8,420 nucleotides of DNA from an uncultured Chloroflexota bacterium (GCA_913046025.1 CAJWRP010000068.1:1-8420), one strand, 5' to 3'; positions 1-7,144 are shown, counted from the stretch's first letter. Made by a program: numbers and translations. Notes: generated from the letters alone by a model not told the origin.

Positions 1-174
1 GACAGTGGCACCGCCATTCACGACAATGTTATGCAATCCTACGATGACCGCTACGAAACTTTTGTGGTCGGCATCGGCGATTACGATTGCCCCGACAAAG
101 AGTTGAGCCACTACCGCACCCGTCTGACCAAGCAAATTAAGAATCTACGGCGTGATCTCGCGGTACTGAGATAA
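1..174 (+). CDS. C-terminal end of an unrecognised protein (partial)
   Basis: An open frame enters from the left edge and runs 57 codons to TAA at 172-174. The visible part has a short hydrophobic stretch (FVVGIGDYDC, residues 21-30) and a strongly charged, probably helical tail rich in Lys and Arg that ends in RRDLAVLR. I do not recognise the family from this fragment. It is followed after 17 bases by the ATG of an M20D amidohydrolase with a good ribosome binding site, so the two were probably co-transcribed. The regular codon use and the operon-like spacing support a real gene end. Its start and identity lie outside the window. Confidence 0.6.
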   Translation, partial: DSGTAIHDNVMQSYDDRYETFVVGIGDYDCPDKELSHYRTRLTKQIKNLRRDLAVLR

Positions 175-191
175 GTCCTTTGGAGAGCGAC

Positions 192-584
192 ATGACTGAT
201 TTTAGCCAAATTGACCAGATGCACGGCGATTTGATCGCGTTGCGACGGGACATCCATGCCCATCCGGAAACCGCGTTTGAAGAGAATCGCACCGCGCAGA
301 TTGTTGCCGAAAAATTAGAAGAGTTTGGCCTCGAGGTCGCAACCGGCATCGGCAAAACCGGGGTGGTCGGGTCATTAAAGTGCGGATCGGGCAATCGTTA
401 TTCACCTGAAATGATCAACACGCCGCTTGAGACGGACACGGCGGTATCTGTCGCCAAAAGTCTGGTTGGCGACAAAAACGTCGTCGATGATAATGGAGTT
501 GGAACCGGTCGCCCGCATGCCCATGCTATTCCAGTCATCAGCTATGGTCACGCCCTGGGCACTCATTGGTATCGCGAAGTGTAG
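192..584 (+). pseudogene. N-terminal fragment of an M20D family amidohydrolase/peptidase
   Basis: Starting at ATG 192 (GGAG at 182-185, six bases upstream; an in-frame TTG at 180 is less likely) the protein opens like hippurate/amino-acid amidohydrolases of peptidase family M20D. It has LIALRRDIHAHPE, where the RR.IH.HPE block is the family's N-terminal signature, then helix TAQIVAEKLEEFG, then GIGKTGVVGSLKCGSGNR. In intact members this block leads into the strand carrying the metal-binding residues of a roughly 380-400 residue enzyme. Here the resemblance stops at about base 398. The frame runs on to the stop at 582-584 only because it reads the antisense of the neighbouring acyl-CoA dehydrogenase. 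The metal site, dimerisation domain and C-terminus are all missing, so the fragment should be inactive. Family members hydrolyse N-acyl amino acids or related amides. The cut is either a genomic scar or an assembly join. Confidence 0.72.
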
Positions 585-1133
585 CACCTGCGGACCTTCA
601 TCAGGGTCGTCGTATACGCCGGTGGTGACCAGCAGATGTCCAGATGGGGAGCCGCTGCCAAAAACCTTGCGCCCGCTGTACCTGAAGCCGTCCTCGACCT
701 TGGTGAGCTTCCCAGAGCCCTCTAACCAGTCGGAGCCGCCAGTGCTTATCAGAACTAGCTCCTCCGAGGCAATCTTGCGAAGCGCAGGCTCGGACGAAGG
801 CATCAGGCCATTCTTGACCCGCCATAGGAGTGTGGCTACCAGGTGGGAGTGCATCGAGAACGCCAGCGCCGTGGAGCTATCGAAATGCGCTAGCTCTCGT
901 ATCATTTCTGCGACTCCGGCGTGCGTTGCTCCGCCACCGCCTAGCTCGACCGGAATCCTGGCTGAGAAGAGCTTCTTCTCCCGCATTTTTTCGAAGTTTT
1001 CGACGGCGAATCTACCTTCGGCGTCGTTGGCCTCCGACCTGGTGCAAAACTCGGGACCGATCTCTCTAACAATTCCTACTAAGTCTATTATTTCCGTTGC
1101 CTTCGTTGCTTCGCTCACTATTGCGCTTGTCAT
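402..1133 (-). CDS. acyl-CoA dehydrogenase, truncated before its C-terminal domain
   Basis: The start is ATG at 1133 with AGGAG at 1143-1147. The 243-residue product has the N-terminal helical domain (about 15-125, with SARIPVELGGGG at 57-68) and the middle beta domain (about 126-221). The middle domain carries the STGGSDW and GFRYSGRK blocks and the WNSMGMRATGS...IIIDDVFV segment, the usual lead-in to the C-terminal helical domain of flavin-dependent acyl-CoA dehydrogenases. Family members are about 380-400 residues. This one loses recognisable sequence after residue 221 and stops at 402-404, next to the point where the facing M20D gene is also cut. The C-terminal four-helix domain, which completes the FAD site and tetramer contacts and supplies the catalytic base in classical members, is absent, so activity is unlikely. 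The last 22 residues (basic, Arg-rich) look out of frame, and a 9-bp inverted repeat sits exactly there. An intact protein would oxidise an acyl-CoA thioester or act as a related flavin enzyme; the substrate cannot be told. Confidence 0.8.
   Translation of the reverse strand: MTSAIVSEATKATEIIDLVGIVREIGPEFCTRSEANDAEGRFAVENFEKMREKKLFSARIPVELGGGGATHAGVAEMIRELAHFDSSTALAFSMHSHLVATLLWRVKNGLMPSSEPALRKIASEELVLISTGGSDWLEGSGKLTKVEDGFRYSGRKVFGSGSPSGHLLVTTGVYDDPDEGPQVLHFAIPMSAQGVTIADDWNSMGMRATGSNSIIIDDVFVANQTFGDRYRRVRLKRRVDHFR
449..474. repeat. 9-bp perfect inverted repeat inside the broken acyl-CoA dehydrogenase
   Basis: TGTCGCCAA (449-457) and TTGGCGACA (466-474) are exact reverse complements separated by 8 bases. 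On the minus strand the dehydrogenase reading frame stops looking like its family at this place. In the next frame the following codons read ATDTAVSVSSG, which resembles the family's segment after the DDVFV block. A small templated insertion at this dyad is therefore possible, but this is inference. Confidence 0.6.
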
Positions 1134-1453
1134 TTTGGTTGTCTCCTATTCATCAAAGGGTGAATTTCGTTAATTTTTGCTGTTGTGCGATTCCGGGATG
1201 TGCCACTCCGCTGACTCGTTTCAAGAATTGACGTCGCTGCAACCCCCCGTTTGACATCGGCATTGCCAGGTTCGTCTGGTCAAATAAGCCATATAAATAA
1301 TTTAACGCGCCACCGATAAATGCACATCACCAATTCAGGGGGTTTAGGGCGAGGCAGCGGAAACTTCTTCAGTAGCCATCAATGGCCATGCGGGTGATAG
1401 GGTGACGCACCATGGTCTTTAATTGGCTATGGTAATTCTCCTATCCCGCGTGC
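1134..1453. other. non-coding divergent intergenic region
   Basis: No credible gene is seen between the acyl-CoA dehydrogenase start (read leftwards) and the promoter of the isomerase-like gene (read rightwards). An AT-rich patch lies at 1281-1304. A small dyad, GCCAT-ca-ATGGC at 1375-1386, could be an operator but is too short to claim. The promoter of the dehydrogenase must lie here, but I could not pick a convincing -35/-10 pair on the minus strand. Confidence 0.5.
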
Positions 1454-1482
1454 TTGACGGCTTCAGGGTGCGTTGCTACACT
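1454..1482 (+). promoter_or_regulatory. sigma70-type promoter of the isomerase-like gene
   Basis: TTGACG (1454-1459) and TACACT (1477-1482) are separated by 17 bases. They match five of six and four of six consensus positions. Transcription would start near 1489 and give a leader of about 44 bases before ATG 1533, with GGAGGA at 1521-1526. Position, spacing and strand all agree with the downstream gene. Confidence 0.6.
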
Positions 1483-1532
1483 CCCTGCCGTGCCATCACA
1501 AAGCTTCATAGCGATAATGGGGAGGATTGCAA

Positions 1533-2363
1533 ATGATTTACGGCGCGATAACAAACTCCTGGAGGCAGCATCTTGCCGATAACGATCTGCCCAGCCTGGT
1601 GGCGGAGGCCAAGAAGCGCGGAGCAAAGCACGTAGAGCTAAGGCAGACCTGCCTGGGTGCGTGCGAAACTGGCGAGGGAGAGGACTGGCGGCCCGTTATG
1701 GGAGAACTAGAATCTCTGCTGTCAGCTAACCCAGAACTCACCTTTAACTTGGCTCTGGCTTGGCCCTGCCTCACCAAGAAAACGGATCCCGCAGCAGAGC
1801 AATTCCAGGCGGCGTTGGCAGCAGCCAAGCTGGTGAATCCGCAATCTCCTCACCTTCGCATTGTTGATCCTGCACGCTTTGAAAAGGCTTGGGAGACACC
1901 CGAGGACATCCCTCAAGAAGCCATGGACCTGGTGGAGATGACCAGAGAAGCGGCTCGCCAGGGCGTTACGTTTTCCATTGAAAACTCGGGTCAGCCCATA
2001 CGAAGCATGGCACTGCTGGTCAGAGAGATTCGATCGAAACTGACCAACGACGAAGGCGCGCGCCTGGGGATTTGCACCGACGCCACGAACCAGCTGAGGG
2101 GCTACCCAGACAGCGATCCCATAGGCGAGATCGATGCGCTCCCCCTGGACATGATCAAGATTGTGCACTTCAAGCAGGCTGTCGACGGGACAGCAATCCC
2201 GACCGTGGATGTCGGCGACGTCGATTGCACCCGCATGCAGAAGATGCTTGAGGATAAGGGTTACATGGGCGAGGCCATCATGGAGATACCGCCCCATGAC
2301 CAAGTCTTCGACAATCTTTCGGCCAGCTTCTCGTTTCTACAGGCGACAGCCTCAGCCAGCTAG
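1533..2363 (+). CDS. sugar phosphate isomerase/epimerase-like TIM-barrel enzyme
   Basis: The start is ATG 1533, six bases after GGAGGA (1521-1526); an in-frame TTG at 1527 directly abuts the ribosome binding site and is unlikely. The 276-residue product has the pattern of the xylose-isomerase-like / AP endonuclease 2 superfamily, (beta/alpha)8 barrels that bind one or two divalent metals. Candidate ligands sit at the ends of barrel strands: E35 in KHVELRQ, E150 in TFSIENSG, D183 in GICTDATN, H212 in KIVHFKQ and E251 in AIMEIPP. This Glu-Asp-His-Glu order is typical of the family (IolE, hydroxypyruvate isomerase and tagatose epimerase relatives), and the length is normal for it. There is no signal peptide, so it should be cytoplasmic. 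The likely reaction is isomerisation or epimerisation of a keto sugar or polyol derivative; the substrate cannot be read from sequence. It stands alone between its own promoter and a terminator-like hairpin, with no neighbouring sugar genes to suggest the pathway. Confidence 0.85.
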   Translation: MIYGAITNSWRQHLADNDLPSLVAEAKKRGAKHVELRQTCLGACETGEGEDWRPVMGELESLLSANPELTFNLALAWPCLTKKTDPAAEQFQAALAAAKLVNPQSPHLRIVDPARFEKAWETPEDIPQEAMDLVEMTREAARQGVTFSIENSGQPIRSMALLVREIRSKLTNDEGARLGICTDATNQLRGYPDSDPIGEIDALPLDMIKIVHFKQAVDGTAIPTVDVGDVDCTRMQKMLEDKGYMGEAIMEIPPHDQVFDNLSASFSFLQATASAS

Positions 2364-2390
2364 TAAGAAAGAGGAGTAAGCGTGTAAGAC

Positions 2391-2433
2391 GAATTGGGAC
2401 AGGCCGCTAAGGCATTGCCGTCTGTTCCAATTC
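2391..2433. terminator. hairpin between convergent genes, probable shared terminator
   Basis: GAATTGGGACAG (2391-2402) pairs with CTGTTCCAATTC (2422-2433) over 12 bp with one G-T pair. It lies 27 bases after the isomerase-like stop and 38 bases beyond the end of the facing minus-strand gene. The bases after the right arm are pyrimidine-rich (CTTACTTCTCCC), but there is no long T run, so termination strength is uncertain. Confidence 0.55.
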
Positions 2434-2471
2434 CTTACTTCTCCCGGACCTCACTCCCTATTGTTCAGCCC

Positions 2472-2924
2472 TTAATGCTCCCGGTGCTTCACAGCCCTGT
2501 AGAGATATAGACCTGCGGCCATTGCATTTCCACCTAACACAGCCCCGGACATCATACCCACAAACATGTGTGTCCGAGATAACACTTGAAGTCTTGTGAC
2601 GCCCGCAAACAGCGCGTAATGGGTCTCCACTCCTCGTATCTCGTTGACCACCCAGGCGGTTGTTACGGCCGCTATCAAAATATAGACAGCAAACACAAGC
2701 TGAGTCTTTCGAGCACTATGAGTGTTCCACCAGGAAAATGCTGTTGGCACCGCCGCCGCTAACCCTACTATCAGAGCTTGGAGGAAAAACTCCAAGCCCA
2801 AACTTAAGTCTCTAGTGTTAACAGTGACTTCAAATGCTCTCCAGACGAGGAAACTTAGTACTAATGCTGAGGACAGCCCAAGGGCGCTGCGGGCCAAGAA
2901 GGTGATCAGCAGAACAATTGTCAT
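2472..2924 (-). CDS. small four-helix integral membrane protein, unknown function
   Basis: The frame codes for 150 residues from ATG 2924 (TAA/TAG-type end at 2472). Four hydrophobic segments are visible at about 3-28, 45-66, 73-94 and 118-143, joined by short polar loops. The tail is basic with His (YRAVKHREH). There is no cleavable signal or recognisable catalytic motif, and I do not recognise the family. A coding call is supported by the regular hydrophobic/polar alternation and by the fit between the terminator hairpin on its 3' side and the operon-end hairpin on its 5' side. No Shine-Dalgarno sequence is seen before ATG 2924 (the upstream bases are A/T-rich), so either initiation is weak or leaderless, or an internal start is used. 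It lies downstream of and in the same direction as the ABC transporter operon, but a strong stem-loop separates them, so co-expression is doubtful. Confidence 0.65.
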   Translation of the reverse strand: MTIVLLITFLARSALGLSSALVLSFLVWRAFEVTVNTRDLSLGLEFFLQALIVGLAAAVPTAFSWWNTHSARKTQLVFAVYILIAAVTTAWVVNEIRGVETHYALFAGVTRLQVLSRTHMFVGMMSGAVLGGNAMAAGLYLYRAVKHREH

Positions 2925-2987
2925 ATATATTTTGTTGCTTTCAGATGCACAACCTGCGGTGGTTGGCGGCTAAATTTCGTCGCGAAG

Positions 2988-3035
2988 CATAGCGCCAGAG
3001 GGGCTCGTCATGTCTCTAAGCCCTCTGGCGCTATG
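2988..3035 (-). terminator. 15-bp perfect stem-loop, end of the ABC transporter operon
   Basis: CATAGCGCCAGAGGG (2988-3002) and CCCTCTGGCGCTATG (3021-3035) are exact reverse complements with an 18-base loop. On the minus strand the hairpin comes 87 bases after the DppC-like stop codon, the place expected for the operon's terminator. The sequence after it is not a clean U-tract (GCTTCGCGACGAAATTT), so it may act with Rho or as a 3'-end stabiliser. Confidence 0.7.
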
Positions 3036-3121
3036 TTATCTCAAAAACAGTTTCAACGGATGTAGCCTTAACTACCGGCCTATCAAGACTACCCATCCCT
3101 TGAACCTAAGCTGCCAATGCA

Positions 3122-4039
3122 CTAATCCAATAACTGCCTGAGGCGCGGATCCAACCGGTCACGGAGCCAGTCCCCGGTGAAGTTAAGGGACATTACTACC
3201 AGGAATATGGCTATTCCGGGCAGCACCGTGGGCCACCAAGCGGAGCTAAGGTAGTTTCTACCCTCATTAACCATTGCACCCCATGTAGGAGTCGGTGACG
3301 GCACGCCTGCCCCAAGGAAGCTCAAGGCGGCCTCTGCAAGAATCAGGTTGCCCACAGCCAATGTTGCAATAACAACGGCCGTATTAAGAACACCAGGCAG
3401 GATGTGGCGGATAAGAATCCGAGGCGTCGAGCAACCCGCCACACGAGCCAGATCAACGTAAGGTTCGTTCTTTATGGACAGCGTCTGGCTTCGTACTACC
3501 CTAACAAACGGGTTCCAAGCCAGCAAGGCCATCAATACCAAAAGCAACTCCAGACTCTGACCGAACAACAGCACGCATACCAAAGCAACCATCAGGAAAG
3601 GTAACGCCTGCCATATATCGACGATTCTGGATATGACCTCGTCAATCCATCCACCTGCATATCCGCTCACGACACCCATTGAGGTGCCTACTAGGAAGCC
3701 AAAAGTCAGCGCAATGGCGCCAACCACCAGCGATATACGGGCACCGAATAGCAAACGGGAAAAGACGTCCCGACCGGCGTGATCTGTACCCAGCAGGTGC
3801 TCAGTATTGCCCTCCTCCAAGAATACTGGAGGATTATGCCTGTTGCGGATTCCCCCGGAATAGGGATCATGTGAGGACAACAACGGTGCAAAGAGGCCGG
3901 CGAATATTAAGGTTCCAAGTACGATCATTGGTAATGTGGGCCAGCGTCTCGTGAACATCCATACCGCTCTTAGTTGTCGAACTACAGGTGGGTAATCTCG
4001 GATGCCCAGGAGATTTCGGTCCGTCGGTGTCATCTGCAT
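3122..4039 (-). CDS. ABC transporter permease, DppC/OppC type
   Basis: This is the second inner-membrane permease of a dipeptide/oligopeptide/nickel-class ABC importer. With ATG at 4039 it has 305 residues, normal for the family. A longer in-frame reading from 4111 would overlap the upstream permease by 59 bases and is unlikely. A short cytoplasmic N-terminus is followed by a membrane helix at about 37-53. Then comes the DppC-type hallmark HLLGTDHAGRDVFSRLL (81-97), found just before the transport domain, and five further helices (about 102-124, 145-163, 164-177, 219-241, 271-288). The EAA loop that docks the ATPase is seen as ARVAGCSTPRILIRHILPG (198-216). The C-terminus ends DWLRDRLDPRLR, usual for the family. 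The gene starts 13 bases after the DppB-like stop; the GAGG at 4051-4054 overlaps that stop, pointing to translational coupling. It would form a heterodimer with that protein. The ligand cannot be told from the permease. Confidence 0.9.
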   Translation of the reverse strand: MQMTPTDRNLLGIRDYPPVVRQLRAVWMFTRRWPTLPMIVLGTLIFAGLFAPLLSSHDPYSGGIRNRHNPPVFLEEGNTEHLLGTDHAGRDVFSRLLFGARISLVVGAIALTFGFLVGTSMGVVSGYAGGWIDEVISRIVDIWQALPFLMVALVCVLLFGQSLELLLVLMALLAWNPFVRVVRSQTLSIKNEPYVDLARVAGCSTPRILIRHILPGVLNTAVVIATLAVGNLILAEAALSFLGAGVPSPTPTWGAMVNEGRNYLSSAWWPTVLPGIAIFLVVMSLNFTGDWLRDRLDPRLRQLLD

Positions 4040-4052
4040 ATAACCAAATACC

Positions 4053-5012
4053 TCAACCGTATCGTATTCGGGGGTCAATAAACGCGTAGAGAATATCTGC
4101 CACAAACGCAAATGCTACGTAGATACCGATGAAAACGAAAACAGTACCTGCCAATAGCGGCCAGTCATTGTCATATACGGCCTGTTGCAGCGCAACCTGT
4201 CCGATTCCTGGCAAGGAGAAAATTATCTCTACAACTAACGCCCCATTCAAGTAATCAGCTAGTAGCACCAGAGCTGACGTAAGGGGAGGAATAACGGCGT
4301 TCTGCAACGCATGCTTCCATACGACAGTGGTCCTGCTCGCACCTTTGGCGCGGGCGAGCTTAATATATTCAGAGTCCAGTATGTCGAGCATTGCTGAGCG
4401 GGTTAAGCGCATAATGCCCGCCGACGCAGGCCACCCGAGAACAATACAGGGCAAGATCCAATATTTCACGTTGTCCCACGCCAGCGGGAATCCATCTTGC
4501 CTACCTAACGTGCCTGCGGGAAACCAGCCAAGTATTACAGCAAAAAGCAGTATTGCCATAACACCCGTCCAGAACTGTGGTGTAGCCTGTCCGAACAGCG
4601 CAAATGTCCGACCGCCATAATCCCATACGGTGCCCCTCTTGACCGCCGCCAACACCCCCATGGTGATTCCTACAACTATGGCAAAAATCCACGCACCCAT
4701 TGCCAAACGTAGCGTCACCGTAATATGATCGCGGACAATGTCTTTCACCGGCCTAGCGGTGCCTATGGACTGGCCCATGTCAAAATGCATGAGCTTCCAG
4801 GCCCAAATGCCGTACTGCTCAGGTAGACTTTTGTCCAGCCCCAGGTCAGCCCGGACCATCGCGAGAAACTCTTCAGTCACCTCGACCTGTGTATCACCTA
4901 GGTACAGGTCAATCGGGTCAGGACCAAGCCTGCTCAATGTAAAAATGATCATAGTAGCTCCAATAATGGAGATTATGATCGAAAAAAATCTTCTTATTAA
5001 GAAACGTGCCAT
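4053..5012 (-). CDS. ABC transporter permease, DppB/OppB type
   Basis: This is the first inner-membrane permease of a peptide/nickel-class ABC importer. ATG at 5012 gives 319 residues beginning MARFLIRRFF, the standard DppB-like opening; an in-frame TTG at 5048 would add a 12-residue polar extension with no support. Helix 1 (about 9-29) is followed by an extracytoplasmic segment with GPDPIDLYLG and LGLDKSLPEQYGIW, which matches the family's conserved LGLD.P...QY pattern. Further helices lie at about 101-123, 136-161, 184-202, 244-265 and 288-308. The ATPase-docking EAA loop is LARAKGASRTTVVWKHAL (219-236) followed by IP. The tail DPRIRYG is a typical ending. It sits between the binding-protein gene (158 bases upstream, with a strong hairpin between) and the DppC-like gene (13 bases downstream). 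Only a weak GGTG/GAGG ribosome binding site is seen upstream, so expression is probably lower than for the binding protein. Confidence 0.9.
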   Translation of the reverse strand: MARFLIRRFFSIIISIIGATMIIFTLSRLGPDPIDLYLGDTQVEVTEEFLAMVRADLGLDKSLPEQYGIWAWKLMHFDMGQSIGTARPVKDIVRDHITVTLRLAMGAWIFAIVVGITMGVLAAVKRGTVWDYGGRTFALFGQATPQFWTGVMAILLFAVILGWFPAGTLGRQDGFPLAWDNVKYWILPCIVLGWPASAGIMRLTRSAMLDILDSEYIKLARAKGASRTTVVWKHALQNAVIPPLTSALVLLADYLNGALVVEIIFSLPGIGQVALQQAVYDNDWPLLAGTVFVFIGIYVAFAFVADILYAFIDPRIRYG

Positions 5013-5116
5013 GGCGTAAACACCAACCTCGTTGTCGCTCTTGGCCAAGCGGCCTTAGCCCTGAGGGCAATCCCACCTAAAGGGAATTCTGACCATCGCA
5101 CCGCGATACATACCTC

Positions 5117-5148
5117 AGAGGAGAGGGGGCCAATGCCCCCTCTCCTCT
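5117..5148. promoter_or_regulatory. 14-bp GC-rich hairpin between binding-protein and permease genes
   Basis: AGAGGAGAGGGGGC (5117-5130), loop CAAT, and GCCCCCTCTCCTCT (5135-5148) form a perfect stem. In the leftward transcript it lies 22 bases after the binding-protein stop and about 104 bases before the permease start. No U-tract follows on that strand, so it is better read as a 3'-end stabiliser or partial terminator. Such hairpins in ABC importer operons let the binding protein be made in excess over the permeases. On the plus strand it is followed by TTATTTCTT, which would suit weak termination of antisense transcripts. Confidence 0.7.
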
Positions 5149-5170
5149 ACTTATTTCTTCCCGTTATTTC

Positions 5171-7144
5171 CTAGTTGACCGGAATTATGTGTTGCGGCCT
5201 ACCCCAGTATCCACCAGCTGAGGATCGTGAGACCCAGGAAACGACTGTTTCTGGGTTGCCAGCAACCCCTCGAGGCGGCTGAGATATGCCGCTATAGAGC
5301 TGCCAGTAGTAGTAGTAGTCAACCATGTCGAGGTGCATAGCCTCTCGCGCATCCCTGTCCCTCTCACCGTTAATGCCCATGAACATGTAGTCCAGGTACT
5401 TGCTCTCGAAAGCGCAACCCCAGGCAGGTCGGCTGAAAGTGCTGTCTGAAGGGGGAGGAGGCCAGTCCATCGGATAGTTGGCCGTCTCCACGCTGCAGTT
5501 CTTGACCACAGGCCAAGGTTGCGAGCGATCCCTCATGCGCGGTACGACTACGGAGCCATACTCCTCAGTAAGAAGCGTGGTCCTGACGCCAAGTCCTTCC
5601 CAGCCTGCTGCCACTGCATCGGCCTGCTCCAGGCAGACAGGTCCAGTCTCACACGTATACTTGTTCATGCTGATCTCGAACCTGATTCCATCGGATCCTC
5701 TTGGGAAACCGGCCAAGTCCAGGAGACGCTCTGCCTCAACAGGGTCCAGACCGACCTTCCAGGGCCATTCGTAGTCTGGCTCAACTGCAGGGACGTCATA
5801 CTCAATCCAAGATGTACCTGGCCCAAGCAATGCATTGTCACTGTACTTCTCGTGGTCGGCATTAACCTTCGCCTGAGTGACTGTTCGTGTAGGATCCCAA
5901 CCCGGGAACTTGGGGCCCATCAACTCCAGGTAAATTGGGGTACCTTTACCACCTTGAAGTTCGTCCACGATTCCCTCGCGGTCAATAGACATACCTAGCG
6001 CCCAGCGCACTAAGCGGGCCTGTTCCATGTCAGATACACCCGGTGGATTGTTGTCGTCGGTGTAGCGGCAAGGCTTACCGGCGTCACACCACGGGTTACC
6101 GAGGTGAGGCAGGTCTGTGTCATACACGGAAGACAACCAGGGCTCAATACCTTCCTCGGTCTTTGCATTTGTATCTGTCCATAGGTTACCCGGCCAGATA
6201 ACGGCAAGCGTCATCGTGTCCTTATCAGACATTGTCTGGTAGAACTTTAGACCAAGACCCGGCAATTCCCTGATCCGGCCAAAGTCGATCTCTCCCAGGT
6301 CTGCCTGTCCAGTCTGCATCATAGCCACACGGCTCTGAGTATCTGGAACTTGGATGACAGCGAACGCACCGATTTTTGGCGTTTCATCCCAAACGCCTTG
6401 GGTAGTAGCCCAGTGATCTCCCACCATGGATACAACTTCAAGTCGTTCGTTCTCTTTAACTTCACTGAGTAACATGGGGCCGGAACCAACTGGCACAAAC
6501 TGCATAGCAGCGGCACCCATGCGGTCAAAGGCCGTCTTGCTGTCGAGCCTCACAGTCGTGTCGTTGATGTCGAATTCACTTATCGGCATGCCCCAGAAAA
6601 TGTCGACAATAATGGGGCACTTTACTGTGGTCGAGCCCACGGCTTTGCACTCCGCGAACGTAGCGCCCAACTGGGCGCCAATCGCGGCACCAAGACTAGG
6701 GTTAACGACGGCGTTTTGCCTGTTGAAGTTCCAGGCCACGTCTTCCGCGGTAATGAAACCGAAGTCCTCGCCCGCGAAGGCTTCAGGTGTATTAACCTTC
6801 ATGCCCTCACGAATAGTCATCGTGAGTTCGTTACCAGCCGAGTTAATGCTCCATGCCTCAGCTGCCCAAGGCGCCATGGGATCGTTGCCGTCATGGACCA
6901 GAGGCTGATCGAAGAAGCCCATATTTGTTTCACCCGGCGCTGCTCCGTAGGTCTGAACCTGAAAGTCACCAAATGGCGATGTTACTTCTGGAATAGCCAT
7001 TGTGATTAACACGTTGCTCGCCCCCGAAGGAGCTGCCGGTGCAGGAGCCGCAGGCGCGGGCGTACTAGTACACGCAAATGCAAACACTGCTATAGCCGCT
7101 AATGCGACTACATACCATTTTTTGAAACCTTTCTTACGTTTCAT
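5171..7144 (-). CDS. ABC transporter solute-binding lipoprotein, family 5 (peptide/nickel class)
   Basis: ATG at 7144 with AAGGAG at 7150-7155 gives 657 residues; the in-frame start at 7159 precedes the ribosome binding site and is rejected. The N-terminus is a lipoprotein signal: basic MKRKKGFKK, a hydrophobic core (about 10-23), then AFAC with Cys25 as the probable lipidated residue, then a Thr/Ala/Pro-rich spacer (26-42). The body matches bacterial extracellular solute-binding family 5. It shows APWAAEAWSI with LTMTIREGMKV (91-117), FITAEDVAWNFNR (130-142), and later the blocks RWALGMSIDREGIVDELQGG and LDPVEAERLLDLAGFPRGS, all standard for DppA/OppA-like proteins. At 657 residues it is longer than E. 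coli DppA or OppA. Extra segments rich in Trp, Pro and Cys occur in the second half, including a YYYYW run near the C-terminus. It should be anchored outside the cytoplasmic membrane and deliver ligand to the two downstream permeases. The ligand class (peptide, opine, sugar or other) cannot be decided from sequence. Confidence 0.9.
   Translation of the reverse strand: MKRKKGFKKWYVVALAAIAVFAFACTSTPAPAAPAPAAPSGASNVLITMAIPEVTSPFGDFQVQTYGAAPGETNMGFFDQPLVHDGNDPMAPWAAEAWSINSAGNELTMTIREGMKVNTPEAFAGEDFGFITAEDVAWNFNRQNAVVNPSLGAAIGAQLGATFAECKAVGSTTVKCPIIVDIFWGMPISEFDINDTTVRLDSKTAFDRMGAAAMQFVPVGSGPMLLSEVKENERLEVVSMVGDHWATTQGVWDETPKIGAFAVIQVPDTQSRVAMMQTGQADLGEIDFGRIRELPGLGLKFYQTMSDKDTMTLAVIWPGNLWTDTNAKTEEGIEPWLSSVYDTDLPHLGNPWCDAGKPCRYTDDNNPPGVSDMEQARLVRWALGMSIDREGIVDELQGGKGTPIYLELMGPKFPGWDPTRTVTQAKVNADHEKYSDNALLGPGTSWIEYDVPAVEPDYEWPWKVGLDPVEAERLLDLAGFPRGSDGIRFEISMNKYTCETGPVCLEQADAVAAGWEGLGVRTTLLTEEYGSVVVPRMRDRSQPWPVVKNCSVETANYPMDWPPPPSDSTFSRPAWGCAFESKYLDYMFMGINGERDRDAREAMHLDMVDYYYYWQLYSGISQPPRGVAGNPETVVSWVSRSSAGGYWGRPQHIIPVN

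Noticed and set aside
427..1173. Long plus-strand open frame of 248 codons
   Set aside because: It is the antisense of the acyl-CoA dehydrogenase, whose minus-strand product has clear family blocks and a ribosome binding site; the plus-strand product is Ser/Pro-rich and has none.
1251..1297. TTGACA at 1251 with TATAAA at 1292 as a promoter
   Set aside because: The two hexamers are 35 bases apart, far from the 16-18 needed, and a better-spaced promoter lies closer to the gene.
1722..2303. Minus-strand open frame of 193 codons opposite the isomerase-like gene
   Set aside because: The plus-strand frame has the promoter, ribosome binding site and metal-ligand pattern; the minus-strand product has no family features.
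6426..6908. Plus-strand open frame of 160 codons within the binding-protein gene
   Set aside because: It is a shadow of the solute-binding lipoprotein, with no ribosome binding site and no recognisable motifs.
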